A DNA stretch of 64,000 nt from Microbacterium sp. MM2322 (GTDB lineage: Bacteria; Actinomycetota; Actinomycetes; Actinomycetales; Microbacteriaceae). Of the stretch, positions 9,569 to 17,798 are shown piece by piece. The notes below the pieces were generated by a model. It saw nothing but the letters and a program-made list of their open reading frames with translations. It was not told where the DNA came from and made no database searches. The number at the start of each line of letters is the position of its first letter. Position 1 is the first letter of the stretch. Both the position numbers and the translations under genes were made by a program. Location: positions 1,798,001 through 1,862,000 of the forward strand of contig NZ_OZ075067.1 of the NCBI RefSeq assembly GCF_964186585.1, read 5' to 3'.

Positions 9569-11047
9569 GTGCCCCTTTCGGACACCGCCACCACACCCAC
9601 CGTCTCGCCGGAGCCGGCGCCCACCAGGACCGGCCCAGTCATCGCCCTGCTCGTCGTCGCAGCCTTCGTCGTCATCCTGAACGAGACGACGATGAGCGTC
9701 GCGCTGACCGACATCGTCGCCGACCTCGGCATCACCGTCGCCACGGGCCAGTGGTTGACCACCGGGTTCCTGTTGACCATGGCCGTCGTCATCCCCCTGA
9801 CCGGCTTCCTCCTCGAGCGGTTCCCGCTCCGCGCCGTCTTCTTCACGGCGATGAGCCTGTTCGCCGCCGGCACCCTGATCGCCGCTCTCGCGCCCGGATT
9901 CGAGTTCCTCCTGGCGGGTCGGATCGTGCAGGCGAGCGGCACCGCGATCATGATGCCGTTGCTGTTCACGACGGTGCTCAACATCGTTCCGCCTTCCCAC
10001 CGCGGACGGATGATGGGCACCATCACGGTCGTGATCGCCGTCGCCCCCGCCATCGGCCCGACCGTGTCGGGCCTGATCCTCTCGACGCTCACCTGGCACG
10101 CGATCTTCTGGGTGATGCTTCCCATCTCCCTCGTCGCGATCGCCCTCGGCGCGGTCTGGGTCAAGAACGTCACCGAGACGCGACCCGACGCGCGCTTCGA
10201 CGTGCTGTCCGTACCGCTCTCCGCGCTCGGTTTCGGTGGACTGATCTACGGCTTCAGCGCCATCGGGGAGTCGGCTTCGGGTCACTCGCCGGTACCGGTC
10301 TGGATCCCCCTCGTCGTCGGCGTCGTGGCACTCGCCCTCTTCGTCCTGCGCCAGCTGCACCTCCAGAAGACGGACAGCGCGCTCCTCGACCTCCGCACCT
10401 TCCAGACGCGCGCCTTCTCGCTTGCGGTCGTCCTCGTCGTCGTCGTCTTCGCGGCGTTGTTCGGATCGATCGTCCTGCTGCCGATCTATCTGCAGCAGGT
10501 GCTCGGCCTCGACGTCCTCGGCATCGGCCTGATGCTGCTGCCCGGCGGCATCCTCATGGGCGTCATGGCCCCGTTCGTCGGAAACGCCTTCGACCGCTTC
10601 GGCCCGACGCCGCTCGTGATCCCCGGCATGGTGATCGCCGCCGGCGCGCTGTGGGGCATGACCATGTTCGACGCGACCACGGCCGTGCCGTTCGTGATCG
10701 CCGTCCACCTCACCCTGAACCTCGGACTCGGGCTCACCTTCACGCCGCTGCTGACCTCCGCGCTCGGGTCGCTCCCCCGCCGCTTCTACCCGTATGGGTC
10801 GGCGACCGTCGGAACGCTGCAGCAGGTGGCAGGCGCGGCGGGCACGGCGCTGTTCGTCACGATCATGACGGTCACGACGGCCGCTCGCCTCGCCGAGGGC
10901 AGCGACGAGGTGCTGGCGAAGGCCGACGGCGTCCACTCGGCGTTCCTCGTGGGCGCGATCGTCGCCACCGCGGCGGTCGTGCTGGCGCTGTTCGTGCGCA
11001 AGCCCGCCGCGATCCACGAGGATGACGCTCCCGCCATCGCGCACTGA
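9569..11047 (+). CDS. MFS drug exporter, DHA2 (EmrB/QacA) type
   Basis: The 492-residue protein has about 14 hydrophobic segments. It carries the family's motif A-like loop near residue 80 and a conserved AIGPTVSG stretch (motif C) near residue 168, as in proton-driven DHA2 exporters. GTG 9569 follows CGAAGGACCCCC. The gene is divergent from the ABC exporter, and the 186-base gap holds a TAGGCT box near 9449 that may belong to this gene. The exported compound cannot be told from sequence. Confidence 0.9.
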   Translation: MPLSDTATTPTVSPEPAPTRTGPVIALLVVAAFVVILNETTMSVALTDIVADLGITVATGQWLTTGFLLTMAVVIPLTGFLLERFPLRAVFFTAMSLFAAGTLIAALAPGFEFLLAGRIVQASGTAIMMPLLFTTVLNIVPPSHRGRMMGTITVVIAVAPAIGPTVSGLILSTLTWHAIFWVMLPISLVAIALGAVWVKNVTETRPDARFDVLSVPLSALGFGGLIYGFSAIGESASGHSPVPVWIPLVVGVVALALFVLRQLHLQKTDSALLDLRTFQTRAFSLAVVLVVVVFAALFGSIVLLPIYLQQVLGLDVLGIGLMLLPGGILMGVMAPFVGNAFDRFGPTPLVIPGMVIAAGALWGMTMFDATTAVPFVIAVHLTLNLGLGLTFTPLLTSALGSLPRRFYPYGSATVGTLQQVAGAAGTALFVTIMTVTTAARLAEGSDEVLAKADGVHSAFLVGAIVATAAVVLALFVRKPAAIHEDDAPAIAH

Positions 11048-11082
11048 CGGCGTGGCGGGACGGGCGGCTCCGACGGCGTGCG

Positions 11083-11220
11083 TCAGTTAGAGCTGCAGCA
11101 TCCTCCGCCGCAGCACGAGGCGCCCTCGTCCAGAAGCTCCACGGCGTCCTTGTCGTCGGTCGCGTTCGTGAGCGTCGCGATCGGCTGGAGGGACGGGGTC
11201 GGCAGGTTCGAGGTGGCCAT
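11083..11220 (-). CDS. 45-residue peptide with CCGGGCC C-terminus, unknown function
   Basis: The predicted peptide has a 33-residue front half ending in an acidic stretch (TDDKDAVELLDEG) and a tail ASCCGGGCCSSN with four cysteines as two CC pairs. ATG 11220 has a GGA seven bases upstream; ATG 11229 in the same frame would add three residues. I do not recognise the family. The layout recalls RiPP precursors (acidic leader plus Cys/Gly core), but no modification enzyme lies nearby. The CC-x3-CC pattern could also bind a soft metal. It is convergent with the MFS exporter. Confidence 0.6.
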   Translation of the reverse strand: MATSNLPTPSLQPIATLTNATDDKDAVELLDEGASCCGGGCCSSN

Positions 11221-11293
11221 GGCGTCCATGCTACGCCGCGTAACCGGCGTCGGCTCAGCGGTCAAGGGCCTGAGGACCGCGCACCGCCCCGCC

Positions 11294-11299
11294 TAGCGT
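11294..11299 (+). promoter_or_regulatory. -10 box of the PfpI gene (leaderless)
   Basis: TAGCGT ends six bases before ATG 11306, which points to transcription starting at the start codon. Confidence 0.5.
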
Positions 11300-11305
11300 C
11301 GAGGC

Positions 11306-11854
11306 ATGAGCACTCTCACCGGAAAGCGCGTCGCATTCCTCGCGACCGACGGATTCGAAGACAGCGAACTGACGTCGCCGTGGCAAGCCGTGACGGATGC
11401 CGGGGCGACCGCCGTCCTCATCGCCCCGAACACCGGGAGCATCACCGGCAAGAACGGACACGAGCAGCCCGTTGACGCCACCTCCTCGGATGCCGAGGCG
11501 GCCGACTACGACGCCCTGGTTCTCCCCGGCGGCGTGGTGAACGCCGACGATCTCCGCCTCGACGCCGCAGCCGTCCGCTTCGCACGCGACTTCTTCGCCC
11601 AGCACAAGCCGGTCGGCACGATCTGTCACGCCGCGTGGCTGCTGGTCGAGGCCGACGTGCTCGGCGGCCGTACGCTCACGAGTTACCCGAGCCTGCACAC
11701 CGACCTCGTCAACGCCGGGGCGACGTGGCAGGACGAGGAGGTCGTCGTCGACGCCGGACTCGTGTCGAGCCGCACTCCCGACGACCTGCCCGCCTTCAAC
11801 CGGAAGCTGGTCGAAGAGATCGCGGAAGGGCGCCACGCCGCGCAGACAGTCTGA
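11306..11854 (+). CDS. PfpI/DJ-1 family protein (type 1 glutamine amidotransferase-like)
   Basis: The 182-residue protein begins KRVAFLATDGFEDSEL. It carries the nucleophile elbow GTICHAAWLL with its cysteine near residue 109, and LVLPGG upstream near residue 72. This is the YhbO/PfpI branch of the DJ-1 superfamily, whose members are reported as proteases, glyoxalases or deglycases that act in carbonyl and oxidative stress. The exact activity is not decidable here. It seems to be a single-gene unit. Confidence 0.9.
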   Translation: MSTLTGKRVAFLATDGFEDSELTSPWQAVTDAGATAVLIAPNTGSITGKNGHEQPVDATSSDAEAADYDALVLPGGVVNADDLRLDAAAVRFARDFFAQHKPVGTICHAAWLLVEADVLGGRTLTSYPSLHTDLVNAGATWQDEEVVVDAGLVSSRTPDDLPAFNRKLVEEIAEGRHAAQTV

Positions 11855-11884
11855 ACGCCGGCATCCGACGCCTCCGTCCGCGAC

Positions 11885-12451
11885 TCAGTCGCGCGTCGGA
11901 GGCGTCGCGCGTCGACGGACGGCCACGACCGCGATCACGGCGACGCCCACGACCACCACAACGACGACGCCCACGACGAGCGGCACGATCGACGCCGCGT
12001 CGTCCGTCGCCTCGGGCGCGCCCTTGACCGACTGCAGCGGCTCCGCGTCACCGACGGCGAACGGGATCTTGCCGCTGATCGGGTGGCCGTCGCTCGACAC
12101 GACTCGCCACTCCACGAGGTACCCCGCATCCGGCATCCCCGAGTCCAGCGGCAGGGTCAGCGTGTTGGTGTCGATGACGGGGTCCCCCGCCGCCCAGTCC
12201 TTACCGTCGGCATCCCACACCACGACCGTGGCGCCTTCCGGCATGATCGCAGCGGAGTACGTCAGCACGACGGATGCCGGGGCACCGGCGAGCTTCTCGT
12301 TGGCCGACGGCGTGCTGCCGAGCAACTCGTCGTGCGCCGACGCCGGCGCGGCGACTGCGAGCACCAGCAGCGTGGCGATGCCGGCGGAAGCGAGCGCGAT
12401 GCGGGACAGCGCGGAGCGGAGGCGGGCAGGGCGGAGCCGGGCAGCGGTCAT
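11885..12451 (-). CDS. CopC-domain copper-binding membrane protein
   Basis: The 188-residue protein has a signal peptide ending about ASA-HDELLG, so the mature chain would begin with a histidine as in CopC copper sites. The CopC beta-sandwich follows, with TYSAAIMPEG and the conserved VSSDGHPISGKI near residue 130. A single C-terminal membrane helix (about 155-178) and a basic tail follow. It would display a copper-binding domain outside the cell. No CopD partner lies in the window. Confidence 0.9.
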   Translation of the reverse strand: MTAARLRPARLRSALSRIALASAGIATLLVLAVAAPASAHDELLGSTPSANEKLAGAPASVVLTYSAAIMPEGATVVVWDADGKDWAAGDPVIDTNTLTLPLDSGMPDAGYLVEWRVVSSDGHPISGKIPFAVGDAEPLQSVKGAPEATDDAASIVPLVVGVVVVVVVGVAVIAVVAVRRRATPPTRD

Positions 12452-12591
12452 ACCTCCACCCTGCCATCGGTCGTTATGGACCGGCTGCGTCGCGCAGAGT
12501 TACCCCGCCGCGCGACGATCGGCAAGCCCCGTCTGTGCGGTGGGAGCCGCCCGTAGCGTGAACTACCGCGAACACCACTCGAGGAGCCCAG

Positions 12592-12801
12592 ATGAACGAC
12601 CACGACGAACTGCCCGATGCCACAAACGATGACGCAGACGGGACGGCGCACCTGGACGGTCCCGAGGACCGCGGTGCGCCATCCGCCGAAGCGCACTACG
12701 TCGTGACCGAGCACGACGGGACGACCAGGGTCGACATCGCGGATGACGCCGTCTTCCGGCCCGGGCCGGGACCGGGTCAGCCCGAGGCCGAAGCCGGCTG
12801 A
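12592..12801 (+). CDS. Small acidic protein, unknown function
   Basis: This is a 69-residue protein with a strong GAGGAG site seven bases before the ATG. It is rich in Asp and Glu and has the central segment AHYVVTEHDGTTRVDIADDAVF, which looks like a short beta strand pair between disordered ends. I do not recognise a family. It lies divergent to the CopC gene and convergent with an AraC regulator. Confidence 0.6.
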   Translation: MNDHDELPDATNDDADGTAHLDGPEDRGAPSAEAHYVVTEHDGTTRVDIADDAVFRPGPGPGQPEAEAG

Positions 12802-12816
12802 CACCGCCGCCCCGGG

Positions 12817-13740
12817 CTAGATCCCGACGAGGTCCTGGGGCCGGGTGCCGTAGACGGCCAGATAGTGACTCGTCAGGGAGGGGACGGTGAATCCCCAGCG
12901 CGAAGCGATCTCGCGAAGATCCGCCACCGAGCCGATCGCGGTCGCGGCGAGGTCGGCGTGTGCGGCGTCCAGCCGGACCGAAGTCAGGTGCTCCATGGGC
13001 GTCCTCCCGGCGACCGAGTGTGCGAGGAAGGCCCGGTGGAGCGCAGCGCTTCCCACACCGGCCGCCGCTGCGGCATCGTCGACGGTGATCGGGAGCGATG
13101 CGTTCTGCTCGAGGAACGAGACCGCCGTCCGGTACGCCCGCTGCTGCTGAGCGACGCTCTCGGCGCGCCCCCGACGATCGCCGACGAGCGGGAACGCCTC
13201 CAGCGTCGTGACGGCGATCGAACGGAACAGGGCCGCCCTCGCGAGGTCGTTGTCGAGCGAGTCCTCGGCAGCGAAAGCGAGAGTGGATGCCGAACGCCAG
13301 GCGCGGAGCAGCCCCGTGTCGACGGCGCGAGTCGTCTCGAACCTGAGGGTGAGCGTGTCGTCGTTGTAGACCGTCCGGGCCAGGTCCGTCAGGGCGCCTA
13401 TCGGGAGGGCGACGACCCGCACCCGGGTGTCCTCGAGGCGGCACGCGAGCGTGGCCCCCGGCTGGAACAGGACGGGTTGCGCGGCGTCACCGCGTTCTCC
13501 GTCGATTTCCCACTCGTACCGAGCATCGCTGTGGACCACGATGACGGCGTCCAAGTCGCACTCGGCACGGTATCCGCCGCGGATGCTGAGGCGTCGCAGA
13601 GCGAACGTGTCGTCGCCGACGCTCGATTCCTCGAAGACCAGGTCTTGCGCATCGAGGTCCACGCTCCCGTAGCTGCGGTGGATGTACGACTCCGCCTCAC
13701 CCACATCGGCCGAACGGAAATGTTCCCGGACAGCTGCCAC
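12817..13740 (-). CDS. AraC family transcriptional regulator (first of two)
   Basis: The 307-residue protein has an AraC-binding-like N-terminal domain of about 200 residues. The C-terminal AraC DNA-binding domain (about 210-305) ends with AIGSVADLREIASRWGF...HYLAVYGTRPQDLVG. GTG 13740 follows GGGAGG nine bases upstream, which decides the start. It is paralogous to the regulator at 14234 and faces away from the DUF7882 gene between them. The effector is unknown. Confidence 0.88.
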   Translation of the reverse strand: MAAVREHFRSADVGEAESYIHRSYGSVDLDAQDLVFEESSVGDDTFALRRLSIRGGYRAECDLDAVIVVHSDARYEWEIDGERGDAAQPVLFQPGATLACRLEDTRVRVVALPIGALTDLARTVYNDDTLTLRFETTRAVDTGLLRAWRSASTLAFAAEDSLDNDLARAALFRSIAVTTLEAFPLVGDRRGRAESVAQQQRAYRTAVSFLEQNASLPITVDDAAAAAGVGSAALHRAFLAHSVAGRTPMEHLTSVRLDAAHADLAATAIGSVADLREIASRWGFTVPSLTSHYLAVYGTRPQDLVGI

Positions 13741-13824
13741 CCTGTCTCCCTCCCCGCATCGCGCGTATGCACCTCGCCAGCGCCCTGGCACTCCTCATCC
13801 CATCATGCGGCGAACTGCGGCGGG

Positions 13825-13852
13825 TCATGCGCATTCCGGATCATGTGCGCAT
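13825..13852. repeat. Imperfect direct repeat, candidate AraC operator
   Basis: TCATGCGCAT (13825-13834) and TCATGTGCGCAT (13841-13852) are near-identical copies 16 bases apart. ATGCGCA and TGCGCAT within them also form an inverted repeat. AraC proteins usually bind direct repeats. The site lies between the first AraC gene and the DUF7882 gene, just before a possible -10 (TAATGG). Confidence 0.45.
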
Positions 13853-13883
13853 AATGGATATCACGAACGCGGAGAGGACCCTG

Positions 13884-14216
13884 GTGGGCAAGTTCATCTA
13901 CAACGACCGCATCCGAGCGGAATTCGAGGATCGTCTCCTCGCGCATCTCCAACTCGTCATCACGACGAAGCTGCGTCGCGGCGAGGCGTTCACCTTCATG
14001 TGGCGGAACGATCAGAGCCTCGGCGACGGTCGCCAGGTGGTCTGGCTCCATCCGGGGGCTGACCTCAACTGGCAGTACTTCGGCAGCCGCCAGCCCTCGC
14101 TCAACCCCGCCTGGTTGGATGCGCTCAGTCACGTCGCGAATTCTCCGACAGGCCTCTACGTCGTTCCTGAGCCGCAGGGCGCCACCGCTCGACCGCTCAG
14201 CGAAGCCATGGATTGA
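13884..14216 (+). CDS. DUF7882-like conserved protein of Microbacteriaceae
   Basis: The 110-residue protein begins VGKFIYNDRIRAEFED. It contains HLQLVITTKLRRGEAFTF, DGRQVVWLHPGADL and FGSRQPSLNPAWLDAL...NSPTGLYVVPEP. From memory this matches a small family common in Microbacteriaceae (DUF7882), often just called hypothetical. GTG 13884 has a GGAGAGGA site, so the longer frame from 13767 is not used. It lies 17 bases before the second AraC gene and is probably co-transcribed with it. Function is unknown. Confidence 0.8.
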   Translation: MGKFIYNDRIRAEFEDRLLAHLQLVITTKLRRGEAFTFMWRNDQSLGDGRQVVWLHPGADLNWQYFGSRQPSLNPAWLDALSHVANSPTGLYVVPEPQGATARPLSEAMD

Positions 14217-14233
14217 GTACGTGAAAATGAGCC

Positions 14234-15166
14234 ATGGCCACTGACGACGCCTCCCCCGTGCTCGACACGATGCGGGAGGCGTTCGACGTCGATTCAGCCG
14301 GCGAGGTCCTCCGGTACGTCGCGTCGGGCGCGACCATCCGTGAGGCGGATTCCGCCTTCTCGCTGCGCCAGCGGACCCTCGGAGACGAACGGCTGCGGCT
14401 CACGCGCCTTCGCACGACGGGCTTCCTCCATGCGCACGTCGATGTCTCGGGATACGTGGCCGTCGGACGCGTGAACAGCGGCGGGGTACGCGCGCGGTGC
14501 AACGAGTCCCCCCTCGATGTCAGCGCCCCCTTCCTCCTCACCCCCGGCTCCGCGGAAACGTGGTCGTCGACCGTCGAGGCGGACGCGATCGGCATCGACC
14601 TCGCCGCGCTCAGCGCATTCACCGGCCGAGATCTGACCTCCACGGGACGTTTCCCGCACACGGGTGCGCTGTCGCGGGACCTCCTGGACCACTGGGAATC
14701 GACGATCGCCCACGTCGGTCGGATCTTCGACGACGATGCGCTCCTGCGCAACGACCTCATCCGGCAGGCGGCCGTCGACGCGGTCTTCGCCGCGACGGTC
14801 AGCACCTTCGGCATCGATGCCGAGACGGCCGATTCCGGCGGCGGCTCGGCAGCCGTCGCTCGTGCGACGGACTTCATCGACGACCACCTCGGCGAACCGC
14901 TGAGCGTCTCCGACATCGCCGCGGCGGCCCGGCTCAGCGTGCGCGGGCTGCAGAACGCATTCCAGCGGACGCTTGGCGTCACGCCGGCATCGTACGTCCG
15001 CACTGCCCGGCTCGCCGCCGTGCACCGCGACCTCCGTTCAGCGGATGCCGACGCGATCACGGTGTCCGAGATCGCCCGCCGCTGGGGCTTCGCCCATCTG
15101 CCGAGGTTCGCGCAGCACTACCGGGCGGAGTTCGGCGAACTTCCCCACGAGACCCTCCGGAGCTGA
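14234..15166 (+). CDS. AraC family transcriptional regulator (second of two)
   Basis: The 310-residue protein has the same layout as the regulator at 12817-13740. Its N-terminal sensing domain shares the pattern ...LRLTRLRTTGF..., and a C-terminal AraC domain starts near residue 215 (DDHLGEPLSVSDIAAAARLS) and ends HYRAEFGELPHETLRS. It sits 17 bases after the DUF7882 gene. The pair of regulators around that small gene suggests paralogues that diverged within one locus. Confidence 0.88.
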   Translation: MATDDASPVLDTMREAFDVDSAGEVLRYVASGATIREADSAFSLRQRTLGDERLRLTRLRTTGFLHAHVDVSGYVAVGRVNSGGVRARCNESPLDVSAPFLLTPGSAETWSSTVEADAIGIDLAALSAFTGRDLTSTGRFPHTGALSRDLLDHWESTIAHVGRIFDDDALLRNDLIRQAAVDAVFAATVSTFGIDAETADSGGGSAAVARATDFIDDHLGEPLSVSDIAAAARLSVRGLQNAFQRTLGVTPASYVRTARLAAVHRDLRSADADAITVSEIARRWGFAHLPRFAQHYRAEFGELPHETLRS

Positions 15167-15181
15167 CGCCCCGGGAGAAGC

Positions 15182-15955
15182 TCAATCCCAGCCGAGGTAA
15201 TCCTCGATCTGGAAAGCGGTCTCGCCCGGGTGCGTCATCGGGAACAGGTGTCCCGCGTCCGGCAGCCGGACGACGCTCGTGCGGTCGGCCGCGGTCGCCT
15301 GCAAACCGTCACCGTTGGCGGGCGGCGTGATGGGGTCGTCGGAGCCCTGGATGATCAGGATCGGCAGCGACGTCGCGAGCGTGGCCCACTCGGCGACAGG
15401 CGTCGATGCGAGGGCCGCGCTCTGCAGCTCCTCGACGTCGAGGTCACGGGACCGCGCGAAAACGTCCCATGCGAGGGCGACGTCGATACCGGGGCCGACG
15501 AGCGCGCGGACGGCGTCGGCGTCCGGCGCGTCCACCGGCGCTGAGAAGGCGATCCGGAGTGCGCGCGCGGCGTCGTCCGAGAGCGGACGGGTGGCCTCCA
15601 CGCCGAGCAGGAGGACTCCGCTCGCGCGACCCGCGTGGTCGAGGGCGACGGTCCGGGCCACAGCGCCGCCGAAGGCATGCCCGCCGATCCACGCCGAGCC
15701 GATCCCGAGGTGGTCGAGCACGTCGATGACGTCCTGCGCCAGGTCGTGCATCGAGGCCGCGGCCCCGCCCGGGCGGCGCGAGCCGATGCGAACGATGCGG
15801 AAGCCCTCCTCCTCGAGGATGCTCGCCAGGCCGCCGAGGTAGGCGACGTCGAGGCCCTGAGCGGGGATGAGGACGAGGGCGGGACCCTCTCCCTCATCGA
15901 TGAACGGGATGGCACGAGCGTCGGCGTCGAACACCTGGCGCTGAATCTGTGTCAT
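15182..15955 (-). CDS. Alpha/beta hydrolase fold protein lacking the nucleophile serine
   Basis: The 257-residue protein has an alpha/beta hydrolase layout with a late acid (IIQGSDDPI) and histidine (PDAGHLFPM). The nucleophile elbow reads WIGGHAFGGAV, with alanine (GCC) where GxSxG members have serine, near residue 100. It may therefore be non-catalytic or use another mechanism. ATG 15955 has a GAGGAG site and lies 10 bases after the ychF stop, so it is probably co-transcribed with ychF. Confidence 0.85.
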   Translation of the reverse strand: MTQIQRQVFDADARAIPFIDEGEGPALVLIPAQGLDVAYLGGLASILEEEGFRIVRIGSRRPGGAAASMHDLAQDVIDVLDHLGIGSAWIGGHAFGGAVARTVALDHAGRASGVLLLGVEATRPLSDDAARALRIAFSAPVDAPDADAVRALVGPGIDVALAWDVFARSRDLDVEELQSAALASTPVAEWATLATSLPILIIQGSDDPITPPANGDGLQATAADRTSVVRLPDAGHLFPMTHPGETAFQIEDYLGWD

Positions 15956-15965
15956 GGGAGGCTCC

Positions 15966-17039
15966 TCAGTTGTTGAAGCGGAACTCGACGACGTCGCCGT
16001 CCTGCATGACGTAGTCCTTGCCCTCGAGGCGTGCTTTACCCTTGGCGCGCGCCTCTTGGACGGAGCCCGTCGCGACGAGGTCCTCGAACGAGATGACCTC
16101 CGCCTTGATGAAGCCCTTCTCGAAGTCCGTGTGGATGACGCCCGCGGCCTGCGGTGCCTTCCAGCCCTTGCCGATCGTCCAGGCGCGCGCTTCCTTCGGA
16201 CCCGCGGTCAGATACGTCTGAAGACCCAGGGTGTCGAAGCCGACGCGGGCGAGCTGGTCGAGGCCCGATTCCTCCTGCCCCGTCGAAGCCAGCATCTCCG
16301 CAGCATCCTCCGGGTCGAGCTCGGCGAGCTCGGACTCGATCTTCGCGTCGAGGAAGACGGCGTGCGCCGGCGCGACGAGCGCGGCGAGTTCGGCCTTGCG
16401 GGCGGCATCCGTCAGAACGGCCTCGTCGACGTTGAAGACGAAGATGAACGGCTTCGCGCTGAGAAGGCCGAGCTCGCGGATGGGAGCGAGGTCGATACCG
16501 GATGCCGCGAGAAGCTCGCCGCGTTGGAGCGCCTCCTGGGCGGCCTTGGCGGCCTCGAGGACCGCGGGGTCGAGCTTCTTGCCGCGGACTTCCTTCTCGT
16601 ACCGGACGATCGCCTTCTCGAGCGTTTCGAGGTCGGCGAGCTGCAGTTCGGCGTTGATCGTCTCCATGTCGTTCTTCGGGTTCACGGCCCCGTCGACGTG
16701 GACGACGTCGTCGTCCGCGAAGCCGCGGACGACCTGCGCGATGGCGTCGGCCTCGCGGATGTTGGCGAGGAACTTGTTGCCAAGGCCCTCACCTTCGCTC
16801 GCGCCGCGGACGATCCCGGCGATGTCGACGAACGACACGGTCGCGGGGAGGATGCGCTCCGAGGAGAAGATCTCCGCGAGGGTGTCCAGCCGCGGGTCGG
16901 GCAGATTCACCACGCCGACGTTCGGCTCGATCGTCGCGAAGGGGTAGTTCGCCGCGAGCACGTCGTTCTTGGTGAGAGCGTTGAAGAGGGTGGACTTGCC
17001 GACGTTGGGCAGTCCGACGATTCCGATGGTGAGAGCCAC
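15966..17039 (-). CDS. ychF: Redox-regulated ATPase YchF
   Basis: YchF/OLA1 is an Obg-like P-loop protein that binds ATP and ribosomes and takes part in stress responses. The 357-residue product has G1 GLPNVGKSTLFNAL, G3 FVDIAGIVRGASEGEGLG, the NVDE nucleotide-specificity loop, a coiled insertion, and a C-terminal TGS domain ending DGDVVEFRFNN. I chose GTG 17039, giving MALTIGIVG as usual in the family, because the -10 box TAGAGT ends two bases before the alternative ATG at 17045. Confidence 0.95.
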   Translation of the reverse strand: MALTIGIVGLPNVGKSTLFNALTKNDVLAANYPFATIEPNVGVVNLPDPRLDTLAEIFSSERILPATVSFVDIAGIVRGASEGEGLGNKFLANIREADAIAQVVRGFADDDVVHVDGAVNPKNDMETINAELQLADLETLEKAIVRYEKEVRGKKLDPAVLEAAKAAQEALQRGELLAASGIDLAPIRELGLLSAKPFIFVFNVDEAVLTDAARKAELAALVAPAHAVFLDAKIESELAELDPEDAAEMLASTGQEESGLDQLARVGFDTLGLQTYLTAGPKEARAWTIGKGWKAPQAAGVIHTDFEKGFIKAEVISFEDLVATGSVQEARAKGKARLEGKDYVMQDGDVVEFRFNN

Positions 17040-17047
17040 GGGCATCC

Positions 17048-17053
17048 ACTCTA
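17048..17053 (-). promoter_or_regulatory. -10 box of ychF (leaderless)
   Basis: TAGAGT on the reverse strand ends eight bases before GTG 17039 and only two before ATG 17045. This favours the GTG as the start of both transcript and protein. Confidence 0.5.
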
Positions 17054-17148
17054 CGCGGCGGATGCCTCGGCACTGCGCCCCTGGTCCGTCGGGACGGTGA
17101 CGGCGCGCCTCCGCGCCCACGGCGCGCTCGGCGGAGAAGGTGGAGGAC

Positions 17149-17739
17149 ATGGGCTTGGACTTCACCGCGATCGACTTCGAAACGGCGAACTCCTCAAGCG
17201 CGTCAGCATGCTCGGTGGGCCTGGCGAGAGTGAGGGACGGCCGTGTCGTCGCCTCGGAGGGCTGGCTCATCCGGCCGCCCGACGGTCACGACCGCTTCTT
17301 CGAGATCAACGTCGGCATCCACGGCATCCGCGCATCCGATGTCGACACTGCTCAGACATGGTCGGAACAGCTCCCCCGCCTGCTCGACTTCGTGGGCGAC
17401 GACGTCCTCGTCGCCCACAACGCCGGTTTCGACATGCGCGTCCTCCGGAGCGCGTGCGAGGCCACGGGCCACGTCCCACCGCCCGCGCGCTACCTCTGCA
17501 GCGTGCACGTCGCCCGGAAGACCTACGACCTCCCCTCCTACCGTCTGCCGTTCGTCGCTGCAGCCGCGGGCCACCTCGACTTCGCGCACCACGACGCGAC
17601 CGCCGACGCGCTCGCCTGCGCACAGATCGTCATCGACGCGGCCGCCCGCGCTGGCGCCGGCGACCTCATCGAGTTGGCGATGCTGTTGGGTGTCCGCATC
17701 CCCCAGATCCCCCAGCCGGTACCCGCCTCCGCCGCCTGA
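17149..17739 (+). CDS. DEDDh-type 3'-5' exonuclease (DnaQ-like)
   Basis: The 196-residue protein has the acidic pair in TAIDFETAN, the third acid in VAHNAGFDMRVL, and the closing HHDATADALA, the four motifs of DEDDh exonucleases such as the DNA polymerase III epsilon subunit. It is a stand-alone nuclease without a polymerase or BRCT domain. ATG 17149 has GGAGG just upstream; GTG 17140 would add three residues. It lies upstream of rmuC in the same direction. Confidence 0.88.
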   Translation: MGLDFTAIDFETANSSSASACSVGLARVRDGRVVASEGWLIRPPDGHDRFFEINVGIHGIRASDVDTAQTWSEQLPRLLDFVGDDVLVAHNAGFDMRVLRSACEATGHVPPPARYLCSVHVARKTYDLPSYRLPFVAAAAGHLDFAHHDATADALACAQIVIDAAARAGAGDLIELAMLLGVRIPQIPQPVPASAA

Positions 17740-17798
17740 CCCCGGCCCGGGCCGCGCGGCGGCGCTCCGATGTCGGGGGCCTCGTGCACGATGAACGC

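Noticed and set aside
10434..10446. Run of GTC repeats
   Set aside because: It encodes consecutive valines in a membrane helix of the MFS protein and is not a separate repeat.
9512..11044. Open frame of 510 codons opposite the MFS exporter
   Set aside because: Rich in Asp, Arg and His with no hydrophobic pattern; the forward frame shows proper membrane helices.
11083..12451. RiPP biosynthetic cluster around the cysteine-rich peptide
   Set aside because: No YcaO, LanB/C, radical SAM or lasso enzyme lies in the window, so only the peptide is reported.
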